This document shows, one piece after another, positions 52,486 through 62,467 of a DNA stretch of 64,000 nucleotides. The notes below the pieces were generated by a model that did not search any database, was not told the origin of the DNA, and saw only the letters and a program-made list of their open reading frames with translations. Source of the DNA: Mesodorylaimus sp. YZB2_4 (lineage: Eukaryota > Nematoda > Enoplea > Dorylaimida > Dorylaimidae); contig JASANH010000924.1 of assembly GCA_030248295.1 (NCBI GenBank), positions 141,301 to 205,300 on the forward strand, in the 5' to 3' direction. The stretch's first letter is position 1. Each line of letters begins with the position of its first letter. The position numbers and the translations under genes are program-made.

Positions 52486-53475
52486 ATGAGTTTTCGGTGG
52501 CGGTGTCAGGAACGGTGGCATCGATTTGGGTCTCCTGGACGACGCCTGTGAGGCGAATCGAGTTTTGCTTCGGATCGTCTGGGCCGAGCTTTGTTAGTCA
52601 ACTGTACTCATCACAGGGAGCCGTCGGGGGTGCCAGTGAAGGCGCCTCAGTTAGCTCATTCTATACCGCCCTTGGTGGGCCCAGCCGAGAGTGATTTGGA
52701 CCCGAGGTTTCCAGAATTTTGGGAACTGCCTTTGGAGGGTGATAGGCTTTCTCAGCGGGAAAAGGCTTTATTGCGGGAGTCTCATCAGTTCTATAGGTCC
52801 CCTGCCATACGTACTCTGCGGGATTTTGATAACTCGAGGCTATCCCTTGGACAACTTCGAGCCTTCGAGCGCTCTTATTACGTGTGGGCAGCTTGTCAAT
52901 TTTGGGAGGCGAATTTGTCTGTTTCTCGATTTAATATGCTGTTTCAACGATTCTTGGCATTCCAGGGCATGGTCCGACGTGAAGCCATTCCACGTCTAGT
53001 CCGAAGTCGGGTGCGGAAGCGCGAATATCAATCCCTGTCGGATCAGGTGCGTGATCATTCTCAGGCGGATGGATCACTACAGTTGCTCGAGGATGTCGAA
53101 GTCCGTTCTGATTGCTCGCCGTTGGGTACAGTGGATGTCGTCCGCGATGACACGCCCGATGGGCGAGCGACGTCTCCTGCCGTGACTACGCCTGGTAGGC
53201 GACGGGAAGGGTCAGTCTTCCTTCGATTGGGTCCTCCTGTCAGAGATACCGCACAGCCAGATCTTAGCGCACAGCTACGTGCCTCGTCCCGAACGCGATC
53301 ACGATCACGGTCCCGATCCAGACCTCGAGCCCTCCGCCAGTCCACACCCACTCCCAGCCCTCCACCACGTTACGATCGTTTCCGCTCATCAAGACCACGT
53401 TCGCCCTATTCGACTCAGACACTTCCTCGTGCCCAACATGATCGACGTCATCGGTCCAAGCGTGACTTATTGTGA
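52486..53475 (+). CDS. Third ORF of the gypsy element, SR-rich, with early TGA
   Basis: Lies where env would be but has no signal peptide or TM segment. An ATG at 52486 directly follows a good splice acceptor (TTTTGTTTTAG, ends 52483) but meets an in-frame TGA at 52549-52551 after 21 codons. After that the frame is open for 308 codons to 53475, and its next in-frame Met is far inside (NMLFQRFLAF). The N-terminal half is predicted helical (LSQREKALLRESHQFYRS, LGQLRAFERSYYVWAACQFW), the C-terminal 100 residues are rich in Arg-Ser dipeptides (SRTRSRSRSRSRPRA), like SR splicing factors. Expression probably needs splicing from an upstream exon or TGA read-through. Function unknown; an RNA-binding accessory protein is a guess. 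Confidence 0.7.
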
Positions 53476-53553
53476 TTTGTTTGTTTTTTTCCTTTCTCGT
53501 TTCTTTTTTTTTTGCGTCACACGGGGACGTGTGAGAATTTGGTGAGGGTGTGA

Positions 53554-53717
53554 TGTAGTGATAACGTGATGTTTACTTATAACTGGTCCTAATCATGCCC
53601 TTCAACCTTTTGTGTCTGGTCTCATCGTGTGTGCCTAGATGTGGACTAACTAAGTAGTCTTGTCCCGGGTCGCCGTCTAGTAAAGTCGCTTGGCGCGTGG
53701 CGGGTGAACATACTACA
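53554..53717 (+). repeat. 3' LTR
   Basis: 164 bp, same as the 5' LTR. Preceded by the purine-leaning GGTGAGGGTGTGA, a weak polypurine tract. Confidence 0.95.
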
Positions 53718-53721
53718 CGGC

Positions 53722-55729
53722 GTACAGTACATATCCGTATACGAGTACTAGTGTCATCGAAGACCGAAAATATGCAATGGGATCTGAACAAGGTTGCTCA
53801 GCAACCTCCTTGCCAATCACCGCTTGCTTCAGTGAACGGGCAGCTTACGCCAACGATGGTCTCTAACAGCCAAAACACGCCATTTGCGCCAATGTATCCA
53901 TGACTGGCTCGAGCAACGACGGGACCAACATTCATGAAAAATCGCGAAACGAGCATCAACAAGTCACGTTATCGTTGCGACAAAAACGTTCCCGTTTTCT
54001 TTATCATGCTCGTTATCTAAGCCCCCCCATATATCCTTGCGTCAAAGCATCTCCTATGACGTCTTATTACCTATACCTAGCGTGCTAGCGGATGAGGAAT
54101 GGTCAAGGCGTTTTTTTTTTCGAAATTGATGCCTGGCAAACTAAATCTGGGTTCAACTTTAACTATGACTGCACCCGTCTACTGTAAAAGCAGAACTGGT
54201 TGTAAGCAGAATATCTCGAAATACTGGTTGATTTTTCAGCTGTAGGTGACTTCTCAGCAAGTCGTTAATCAGGCATCAAAAACTGTTTTCTATTTAGCTG
54301 GCAGACAAGAAGAAAGCAGATGACCAGTAGACCGTTGCCTATACTCGTACGTGTGTAATAGGCGTGGGCTAGTCTCCCCAGCGGGGTAGTTCCTGTGGCT
54401 TGAGGCCTCCTCTGGTCAGCCGTAGTCTTCCATAGGGCGAGCCGAAGATTTCACATGTATCCCGGTCTAAAATATACCCATCACATCCCAGCGTCAAAAA
54501 AGTTGCATAGATTTAGGTAGTCCTGCTGTTCTACAAAAGTTATCGTTAGAATGGCGGCCCCGTTTGTCTTATTTTGCTCGCATCCTCCGTCTGCTTCGAC
54601 CAATCAAGACACACTGGTCAAGCTGACATTTTGGTGAGCGTACTCCAAAGGCGTGGGCGTACTCCATTTTGGTGGGCGTACCACCATCGCTATTCCACCA
54701 TCTTATCTGTCATAGGTGCGATCGGCAGTATATTGCGTATGCGTTCATTACTTGGTCCATCCTTCTCAAGCCGAGTGTCCATCGTAGCATTCTTATCTCA
54801 ACAGTGTGCAGCGCCTAGTTGTGGGTCACCATTCTGATCCGTACAACTGACCATTCCGAGCAACTGGCATGCCACCTCTGATTTGAGTTGGCATTCTGCA
54901 ATCGCACAGCATACCACCTGCCGTCACTTCTGCCAAGCACTGCGGATTCTCAGTCTTACATCGGCCGAGGTGTCTGTGTAGGCCGCCACGTGGGATCCTA
55001 AGCATTTGAACAGTGTTGTCTTGTTACGCTGAGGCTTCTTGGACGAACACCCATGTTGATACTGAATGCATCAGACACTCCAGCTGCGCATCGAATTGCT
55101 TGTTGCACTATTGTACAGCAAAGCAGTTGCACCGTAGCACTTAGGTCTCAGGCACACCTTACGACCTGAGGGTACTATATCAGGTAGTGCACCACCCTGT
55201 GGAATGCTCTTTCTAAGTCCAAGAAAGCCATGGCTCTGTCTTTCTTTGGTCAAAGTGCCGTTCCATCAGCAAGGAAGCCGCGTCTGTAGTTTAAGGAAAT
55301 TTACACGATATGCGTGCCACTGGCAGCGACGTCGACAAGCAGCATTGCGACAAGTCTTGAATCCTTTTCATCAGCGTGAAAGTTAAGGCTGCATCCGTTT
55401 TACCTTGAGGGCATACGAGTACACAGCATCTGTTCATACTTTATTGTGTTTCCACCCCGCATGATTTTCATCAACTTTTACAGAGCTTAAACAACGAAAG
55501 GACACGAAAGAACGTGCAGTACGATGTAGGACCACTGCACTATAACAGGTTCCCATCTCTCCTGTCAGCAAGCCCGTCTCAGCTGGGGGCCTGCAAACTC
55601 AACCCCACAATCAGCTGAAAGCTATGCTGTACAGCTTTACACTCGCAGGACCTGGCAGGCGTGTAACTGGACAATATCTGGCAGTCATAATGTCGCTTCG
55701 CACTACAGTTTAGTCATTTGTGTGAGAAG
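53722..55729. other. Intergenic, no gene recognised
   Basis: Flank of the retrotransposon target site. It contains a short direct repeat of GGCGTGGGCGTACTCCATTT-type words near 54635-54690. No family motif or exon-like frame on either strand. Confidence 0.4.
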
Positions 55730-56595
55730 CCAGTGGATCGTGTGGTCGTCGCAAATCGAGAATAAACCCGCTGTCGTTCCTGATTCTGTTGTTCGGCGGC
55801 GCGCTCATGTTCCTGTTGTTGCACAAGCAGCGAGTCGAAAGTGGACAAGAGGGCCTGCCGTTCGGCCAACAAGCCTTCGAACTGATCGATCAGTACTCGG
55901 GTCTGAATCTGACGCCGATACTTCGAATTTCCCCACCGCCGCCAGTCGTGCCGCAGCAGTAAGACGCCGGGCAGCCACCCGTGCTCGCTCCCCCGCCCAT
56001 GCTCGCTACACCACCGCCAGTGCAAGAACTGCCACCGCCCTTTGGCGCAGACGCAACGCCACTACCGCCAGCTCCGCCACTGCTCAAAGAGGCACCGAGG
56101 AGGGAGAAGTGGAGGGCGCCGACGAAAGAGGGCCGAAGAAGAAAAAGAAGGTAAGTCCTGAAAGGGTCTGATCAGGTAACTTCAGACTGCATTCTGCATT
56201 CTTCCTTTGCAGTCCAAAAAAGGGAAGAAAGGCAGCAAGAAGGGCGGCGCTGCGACGGAAGAAGGGGCAAAAAGAAGTCGAAGCGGTCCAAGAAGAAGAG
56301 CAAAAAGTCGAAGAAGGGCAAAGAGGCCGAGGCGGGAGCGGAACCAGGCGCGCCGGAAGGTGGCGGAGGGAAGAAGAAGTCGAAAAAGTCGAAGCGCAGC
56401 AAGAAGTCCAAGGGTGGATCGGAGGCGGGAGGAAAGAGCGGTGGCGAGAAGAAGAAGAAATCGAAGCGATCGAAGAAGTCCAAGAAGGGCAAGAAATCCA
56501 AGAAAGGCAAAAAATCCAAGAAAGGTGGAGCCGAACTGCCCGAAGGTGGACCGCCGCCGCCGCCGCAGCTGGAAGAAGCCCCTGCCGACGTGTGA
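55730..56595 (+). pseudogene. Broken gene for a single-pass membrane protein with Lys-rich tail
   Basis: Plus-strand pieces in shifting frames. One frame has a transmembrane segment (LSFLILLFGGALMFLLLHK, about 55770-55830) and a Pro-rich stretch (RISPPPPVVPQQ) ending in TAA at 55960-55962, then reopens with APPPMLATPPPVQELPPPFG. A second frame takes over near 56095 (GTEEGEVEGADERGPKKKKK), splices at 56151-56212 (GTAAGT ... TTTGCAG) into SKKGKKGSKKGGAATEEG, and a third frame carries on from about 56270 with repeated KKSK units to a stop at 56593-56595 (LEEAPADV). At least one stop and two one-base frame changes, so it is a pseudogene or carries sequencing errors in A/G runs. No start codon was found. 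The architecture resembles the gene at 11398-12388. Confidence 0.55.
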
Positions 56596-56832
56596 TGAGC
56601 AAGTGATCGTGGGTGATGACTGACCGTTGTACGCTGGCTGTGTCTTCTGGTGAATGAACAGAACAACGTCGCATAACATGACTAAATGCAGACAGCGGGG
56701 CTGCACTGGCCGTAATGGCAGGCCATTCGTTCGAATGCACTTCAGCAGGCAGACGTTGGTCACTCCGCGAGCCTTGGCCAGTGAAATCCTTGGCCTATCC
56801 TAGGGGATACTAGGACAAGTCAGTGGACGGCC

Positions 56833-57171
56833 TTAGTCACAGGTACGAACCCACGCAGCCCACGACGCCTCGTGTATCGTTTATTCTTCAACTACACACA
56901 AGGGCCGTTTAGGCTAACAACCCGAAGGGCGGCCGCACGTATCGATCCTGACGGAGGTTCTGATGGTCCTGAGCACGAGTTGCCCAGGGTGCAATTCAGA
57001 CCAGGAACTCAATACCAGTCGCCGCCCAATTCCTGCAAACCAAACCAGTCACTCGGCCTCGATATCACTCCCGGCCTCGTGTCTGGCCCTGACCTAGGAG
57101 AGGCAGACCAGTTCCCTGAACCAGTGCACTGATAGGTGCAGATAAGTGTATCCACGCCTATTACACTCCTC
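56833..57171 (-). repeat. Probable 3' LTR of a minus-strand element
   Basis: On the minus strand this begins TGTAATAGGCGTGG, immediately after a purine tract GGAGGGGAGGAG (57172-57183), the layout of a polypurine tract followed by an LTR. An AATAAA (minus) at about 56880 fits an R region. It resembles the repeat at 25935-26130. The left boundary is approximate. Confidence 0.5.
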
Positions 57172-58300
57172 CCCTCCAGGGTGACCCCACGCTTCCCGTG
57201 AAACGAGGGGTGTAACCCCCCGCCTGGTAGGCCATGGCGAGTGGGAGAGAGTAATCGATACTCTCCCCTGGCTGGGAAACGTCAACCCCTCAAGGTTTAT
57301 GTTTCAGCCGTAGGTATAGTCGCAAGACTATCCTGCTCCAGTCGGAGTTTTTGTCCCGCCGACTTCGGTCGGCCGCCTCCCTCCTACGCCTACCAGGCTT
57401 GGTTACAGGGGCACCTCCAGATAAGGGGGCACACGAGACAGAAAAATGTCCAGTCGCTGTCAGGTAAAGGCAACAGAAATCAGGGATGACCAGGAGATCC
57501 CAACACCAAACCCGGCAGACCGAAAAGTCCACCAAAGGGGTTCAGCGAACCAAGGCAGGCGCGGCTGGCTACCCTCCGACGGTCCTAGGGGTCTAAAAGG
57601 AACGCATACACGGGAGGCCTATGGCAGCAACACCCAACGCAACACAGCCCATCACCCCAAGATCACAGAGCAATCACTAAAGATCACAAGGCATTGTGGC
57701 TTCAGTGACCGCAGGCGACGGAGGCTGAAAGAAAGAGCGCACTCCAAACCTCCCTCGAGCGACCAGAACCCCAGGCAGAATCAGATACCGGGGGTCCAGA
57801 AACTCGCCGCCGGCCAGAGCATAGGGCAGAATCAGACACAATCGTTTAGCGGCGGCCAGGGTCTCCGGAAGGGTCGGCAGAATCAGACACCAACCCCCCC
57901 CCCCCCCCCCCCCCAAGGACCCTTTACGTTCCCCTAGCCCCTACCCGACCAGAACCCAAGTCCAGTCGGGCGCGCCTCAGATACCAACATCCAAGGTGTG
58001 CGGCACAGAGCCCAGGAAAGTCCCAGACCGCGTGACCTGGTTCAAGATGGAGATGAACCAGGCGGGAAATCCACCACGAGGAAAATATCAACCCAGCGAA
58101 AAGAGGATACGCAAAATACGTAATACCAAACCAAATTACCAGACGGCTGGGGGGCCAAAACCAAGGCGGTCCAGGGTTCAGCCCTAAACAAACAAAACAG
58201 GTTAGTCAACAGTAGTAGACGAAATCAGACGAAACCATAACGAATCCGAGGAGGAGCCCAATATCGGCCATCATCCTTTCCCTCCCACTAAAGATACCGT
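57172..58300. other. Non-coding internal part of the minus-strand element
   Basis: GC-rich, no convincing protein. It has three imperfect copies of GGCAGAATCAGACACC spaced about 55-60 bases (57775-57895) and a poly-C run at 57894-57914. The polypurine tract is at its left end. Confidence 0.4.
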
Positions 58301-59334
58301 CTACAACGCAGGTGGCGCCGCCTGCCGACGTCGAACCGTCGCCCCTGGGCCAGGACGGACGGATCCCATAGAGGCAAGCGAGACGTCATTGCTAAAGGGG
58401 ACACCTCCCCGGCGCTCATCAGGAAAATACATTGCCAAGTGATACGTAGACAGCCGTTTCAGACGCGAAATCCACATCGCTCGCGCAACCTGAAACCGAT
58501 GACTCTCCCGACTTACCACCCAAGCCGCAAATGAAGGGAACGGCCGGCAAGAGGGCCAGTCCAAAACTGACCACGACCCATCCAAGGGCACGCCAGTCAA
58601 GTCGAAAATCGTTTGGTGAACCATGGGAAAAGTCGGTAAATGCAACAAGGGCTTGTGCACAACATAGCGCAGCTGCCCATGTCCAGGGTGGTGAAATCCA
58701 ACCACGCAGGGGCAATCAAACCGCAATTCCTTCTCATACTTGGCGTAATCGGAACGTTGGCATAACGGGACATAATACATGGCACTCCGCTGGGGGAGCA
58801 CCGCGCCCGGGGGCCCGAAAGGAACGCAATTCAGCTCCCCAAAGGACGTCGGGGAAGTCAACACCGGTGGGGAGACAGGAATCGAAAGGAACTCACCTCG
58901 GCTCCACTTAGGCGGGCTTCCCGAAAAAGGCGCACGAGACAAAATGGGAGCAGGCTTACCCGTAAGCGGAATCGGCGCAGAGGCTGTCACAGAAGGAAGG
59001 CCAGCTGGCGCACGTGCCGGGCAATAAAGAAAAATATCGGACGAAGCGGCACTCGACTCCGATCCTGAATCGCACGAAGTAGCCGCATCCAATCCCGTCC
59101 ATTCCACAATATCCGGAAAAATCGAACTCTGGCCCGGCACATTCATCGAGAGCGAAGGCAGCACCAGGGGGACCACCCAAGAGCGAGGAGCTACAGGGGA
59201 AGTCTCCTCTACTACTGGGGCCAACACCGACCGCAGGGTCCCAGCCTGCTGCCCAGACCCCGTTGAGGCTGAAGTCGAAGATTGTTGCCGACCTGAAGCA
59301 GGATAGAAAGGCCTGGAGCTGTAATAGTCGACAA
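58301..59334 (-). CDS. ORF B of a second LTR element, function unknown
   Basis: Open minus frame of about 344 codons that begins inside the 35-bp inverted repeat (a TAG precedes it) and lacks a clear ATG at the start. The N-terminal third is Pro/Ser-rich (VLPSLSMNVPGQSS). The C-terminal part looks globular: RSDYAKYEKELRFDCPCVVG, FHHPGHGQLRYVVHKPLLHL, GSWSVLDWPSCRPFPSF, RAMWISRLKRLSTYHLAMYF. No polymerase, protease or integrase motif is present. It shares a loose GxSWSxxxWP feature with ORF A. It may be an accessory protein encoded 3' in the element, as in the gypsy copy at 45.6 kb. Confidence 0.5.
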
Positions 59335-59354
59335 CTTGCTAACCTCGAAACGTT
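59320..59354. repeat. 35-bp inverted repeat, left copy
   Basis: TGTAATAGTCGACAACTTGC followed by TAACCTCGAAACGTT. Exact reverse complement of 60647-60681. In minus orientation it is the end of an LTR (...GACTATTACA). Confidence 0.95.
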
Positions 59355-59595
59355 TACTCAAGTCCCCAAGCATATGAAATACGGCAGTGTACATATAAGG
59401 TTAAAACATCATCGCAACTGGTTACAGGCGGGCCATTCTCGACCATTGTCCGCAATCGATAATGGCGGAAAATGGCGGTCCATATACGGCTCGTTGGTTT
59501 GCATAGCGCCGCATGGGGTGGGCGAGGTGCGGCCTAACACTAATACCTACGCGGACACGCACTTACATACTTACGTTTACGGAGGACATTAATGA
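59355..59595 (-). repeat. LTR-like U3/R segment in inverted orientation
   Basis: On the minus strand it contains a TATA-like CTTATATGTACAC and reads into the 35-bp LTR end. If the 59355-60646 segment is flipped, this lands directly before the primer-binding site at 60684, giving an ordinary 5' LTR for the plus-strand gag. Confidence 0.5.
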
Positions 59596-60681
59596 TCATA
59601 CACGTACTGTACAGCATCTAGGCTTACTGTACCAGCTAGGAGGAGGGATATCTATTACAGAGCCAGGTGAGACGTATCCAGCCCCTGAACCCGAATCAGC
59701 CGCACCACCCCCAGGAGGCGGTTTCCGATGATCATCACGCCGAGGGTACAAATGTCGGTATCGTGAACGAGACGCCTGTCGATGCTTCCGGCGGCGCTTC
59801 CTCGTTTCGGGATCCGAGTCCCGTTCCGCATAGAGACTGTGTCCGCGACTGTGTCCGCGCGCGGAAGGCGCCGCGGACACAGTCGCCGACGCCGGCGGCA
59901 GCTGCGGGTAACCAACGGGAATACAGAACTCGGTATCCGGCACTAGCTGAAAAGGATCAAAAACAGGAGTCGTACCTGGTGCATTCAAAATCTCCAAAAA
60001 CCGTCGGGGCAACCGCAGCGATGCCGCGATAGCAATCGGTGTGCCGGAACGAGCCGGATCGACCATCAATGACGAAGAAAACAGGTCGCCATACTTGACC
60101 GTGTACGCATGCGAAACGTATTTGAGGAAGATCAACCCGAAGGACAGCAAATGCGCATTCTCGGTCGACACTAACTGGTAATACGGTGTTGATGACCCTG
60201 GCAAAGAAACCCCAACTGATAAACCCAAATGTTGGTCATCATACCTAATGGGGAGCAAATCCCGATGTTTCCGCAGTAACCGAGAACAATCCAACTTCGA
60301 AATCGGAACCAGGACCGCACACGTGCCAGACGGGAAGGGCCAAAATGACCACGATCGGCCATCCGCACCCCGACCATGCAATGAACGGTATTCGGACTCG
60401 GTAACCCGATAAAACGAGTTCGCAACAAACGCCACAAATTCCAAAGAAGCCACCAATCACTCGTGCGGCGGGCATCGATAGCGATTACCACGATCGGTGT
60501 CCATCAACCGCGAAAAAGTCCAGGCGTGCACAGCCAAGAGCTCACACGCCACGGCCTGTAGCATTCGGGACGACCGATTCCAGGGCTCCTGGGACTGCAG
60601 AAGCGTCAGAACCTGACAACATTGCAACGTCCACATGTCAACGTCCAACGTTTCGAGGTTAGCAAGTTGTCGACTATTACA
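59596..60681 (-). CDS. ORF A of the second LTR element, with in-frame TGA
   Basis: Minus frame open from inside the right 35-bp repeat (CNSRQLANLETLDVDMWTLQ) to a TGA at 60457-60459, then on in the same frame to 59596. Regions: hydrophobic helical start (MLQAVACELLAVHAWTFSRL); a mixed domain (ADGRSWSFWPFPSGTCAVLV, LPIRYDDQHLGLSVGVSLPG, NAHLLSFGLIFLKYVSHAYT); an Arg/Ser-rich tail (KRRRKHRQASRSRYRHLYPR). An Arg/Ser-rich C-terminus on a non-pol ORF next to an LTR recalls the third ORF of the gypsy element. No known domain recognised. Confidence 0.5.
60647..60681. repeat. 35-bp inverted repeat, right copy / 5' LTR end
   Basis: Ends GACTATTACA, two bases before the primer-binding site. Exact reverse complement of 59320-59354. 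Confidence 0.95.
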
Positions 60682-60683
60682 TC

Positions 60684-60702
60684 TGGGGCCCGCACACGGG
60701 AT
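60684..60702 (+). promoter_or_regulatory. Primer-binding site of the gag-env element
   Basis: TGGGGCCCGCACACGGGAT starts two bases after an LTR end, and TGG matches a tRNA CCA tail. The next bases (ACGAACTCC) continue as would a T-loop complement, which strengthens the call. It implies that gag at 61.0 kb belongs to an LTR element whose 5' LTR ends at 60681. Confidence 0.65.
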
Positions 60703-61015
60703 ACGAACTCCGAAGACAAGCAGCCAAATCGAAGTTATAATTCTACGATAGCGCCAATAGGCGGAATTACTGAGTAAGTACGAGATACGAGACTAGCAAC
60801 GGCTAGGAAAAGCAGCAAACACGAGCAGTTTCTGGAGATCCAGAGACAAGCAATTAGGACAGCCTTGGAGGAGCAAGCCAGTGGAACCACACACAGGGCA
60901 ACGAGAAATAGGACTCATACGGCCGGAGCACAAGGAAATATAGGCAAAAGCCAAACCAAACAGAATAAAAAAAGTAAACAGTATTGTAAAGGATCATCAA
61001 AGCCAAGAGGCTAGC

Positions 61016-62467
61016 TTGAACGATTCACAAAAGGAAAAGCAAAGTCAAGAGACAAGCTTCAGCAGCACAGTAGACGGTAAGGATAGCCAAGAGGCAAGCT
61101 TAAGTAGTACGGTTGAGGACCCGCAAGAGGAGGAGATAGCAAATAACAGCAGTGAGGAAACAGCGCATAAGGTTAAGGAAGTAGCAGAGACAGCCCAAGA
61201 GGGACAAACTAACATAACGCAGCAACGCAGACACATAAGGCAAGACGTACATACGGAGATAGTAGCGGACAACAGAATGGAACAGTTAGCCCTGCAATTG
61301 AGAGCAGAGTTAGCAGAAGCCACCATAAGGCAGGTTCAGGATGGGATCGCACAGGCTAACACACCAGGAAATTTGATGGGTCTTCTGGGAAGAATCAATC
61401 TAGGAGGCACACCGCCCATATTCGGAGGTAGCATCGATGAAAGCGTAACAGACTGGTTGGACGATTTTGAAAGATTTTATTGCCGCTTGCAATTAGATGA
61501 GCAAGCAAAAATCGATTTCCTAGATATTGCCGTAATGGGGTCCGCAAAAATAGCATACCGGGACATCATGATTGGAGCTCCCAGTCCGCCCACTTGGGTT
61601 TTTTATCGCCAGCAGTTCATTGAGAGATTCCCAGAGAATCGCGCAGCCGCTCTAAGCCATCTAAAGTTTCAGCAACGGGTACAGAGAGAAGGAGAAACAG
61701 TAGAAGCATTTGCAAATGAGTTGAAACAATTGGCAAGAAAAGCATTTCGTAATTCCACGAACGCTGAACAAGAAAGCAGAGTAAAATCACAGTTTCTCAG
61801 AGGGTTAAAATCCGCACAGATGAGGCAAATGGTGGGCAGTATGGACATATATAATCCTACGCTGGATGATTACATCCGCAAAGCATGCGCTATGGAACTG
61901 TGGGAACCAGGGGGAAAGTTAGGATCGGCGAACGCGTCCACGGATGAATCAGCATCACTGTTAAAAGCATTCAACTTAATGGCCAACGTTTTAGGTCAAA
62001 AGGCCGGAATGAGTGGGACAAGTAATCGACGTGTTGACACAATGGGATGCGACGAATGCAAGAAGCATGGAAATCGCATAGCAGTCAGGAATGCCGATTC
62101 CAGACCAAGTGTCAGCTGTGTGACCGCCGGGGGCACGACGCAAAAAGCTGCCGCGACCCACGATTGTTCAATGGGCCCGCAACACGCCAACCGCACCAAC
62201 AGCTGTTCCAAGGGACCAATTCAGCAAAACGACCCAACGATAACCAATGCCGGAAGTGTAACCAAGAAGGACATTGGGCCAGGAATTGCCGAAATGGAAA
62301 CGCAGCCACCATACAAAACATGGCCACCAACGAAAATTGACAGCCGATCGACGAAGCCGCTTTCGTTAACTATGCCGGCAGTATCACGAAACGAAAGACG
62401 TTGCTACCAACGCCGCCAGCACCAAAGGAGCAACAAGTTAAAGAAAGGACTAACGAGCAGCCGCTGA
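61016..62467 (+). CDS. gag: Gag of a second LTR element
   Basis: Frame open upstream of 61016; no ATG near the start, first internal Met-rich point MEQLALQLRAELAEATI near 61278. The N-terminus has three imperfect repeats of a SQEASLSSTV unit. The middle is a clear retrotransposon gag capsid domain: PPIFGGSIDESVTDWLDDFE, FYRQQFIERFPENRAAALSH, REGETVEAFANELKQLARKA, ESRVKSQFLRGLKS. Real coding in this frame probably ends near 62070 (MGCDECKKHG), because the zinc knuckles follow in the -1 frame; the remainder to 62467 reads as noise. A -1 shift, programmed or mutational, is therefore needed to make a normal nucleocapsid. Confidence 0.85.
   Translation: MNDSQKEKQSQETSFSSTVDGKDSQEASLSSTVEDPQEEEIANNSSEETAHKVKEVAETAQEGQTNITQQRRHIRQDVHTEIVADNRMEQLALQLRAELAEATIRQVQDGIAQANTPGNLMGLLGRINLGGTPPIFGGSIDESVTDWLDDFERFYCRLQLDEQAKIDFLDIAVMGSAKIAYRDIMIGAPSPPTWVFYRQQFIERFPENRAAALSHLKFQQRVQREGETVEAFANELKQLARKAFRNSTNAEQESRVKSQFLRGLKSAQMRQMVGSMDIYNPTLDDYIRKACAMELWEPGGKLGSANASTDESASLLKAFNLMANVLGQKAGMSGTSNRRVDTMGCDECKKHGNRIAVRNADSRPSVSCVTAGGTTQKAAATHDCSMGPQHANRTNSCSKGPIQQNDPTITNAGSVTKKDIGPGIAEMETQPPYKTWPPTKIDSRSTKPLSLTMPAVSRNERRCYQRRQHQRSNKLKKGLTSSR
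62047..62340 (+). CDS. Nucleocapsid zinc knuckles, -1 frame of gag, ends in TGA
   Basis: Two CCHC knuckles, CQLCDRRGHDAKSC and CRKCNQEGHWARNC, in the -1 frame relative to the capsid part. A TGA at 62338-62340 ends this stretch, but the same frame is open again from 62341 to the window edge. Confidence 0.8.
   Translation: MRRMQEAWKSHSSQECRFQTKCQLCDRRGHDAKSCRDPRLFNGPATRQPHQQLFQGTNSAKRPNDNQCRKCNQEGHWARNCRNGNAATIQNMATNEN

Larger units (their letters stand above)
45617..53717 (+). mobile_element. Full-length Ty3/gypsy-class LTR retrotransposon (8.1 kb) with PWWP domain
   Basis: Complete element: 5' LTR, primer-binding site, gag, protease-RT-RNase H-integrase-PWWP, a third ORF, 3' LTR. The domain order PR-RT-RH-IN is that of Ty3/gypsy. 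The flanking 4-bp CGGC (45613-45616 and 53718-53721) is the target duplication. The two 164-bp LTRs read the same base by base, so the insertion is very young. The coding frame nevertheless has two TAG stops in gag and none in the 1582-codon pol. Confidence 0.95.

Noticed and set aside
56084-56763. Long minus-strand ORFs (164-218 codons) opposite the Lys-rich gene
   Set aside because: They are antisense shadows of AAG/AAA-rich coding, giving Phe/Leu/Ser-rich noise with no start context or motif.
57775-57895. CRISPR-like array
   Set aside because: Three imperfect units in a eukaryotic repeat region; spacing and identity do not fit CRISPR.
59263-59592. Plus-strand ORF crossing the left 35-bp repeat
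   Set aside because: It reads through the repeat into LTR-like sequence; no motif. It would fuse in frame with ORF A only in the un-inverted arrangement, which I regard as coincidence without more copies.
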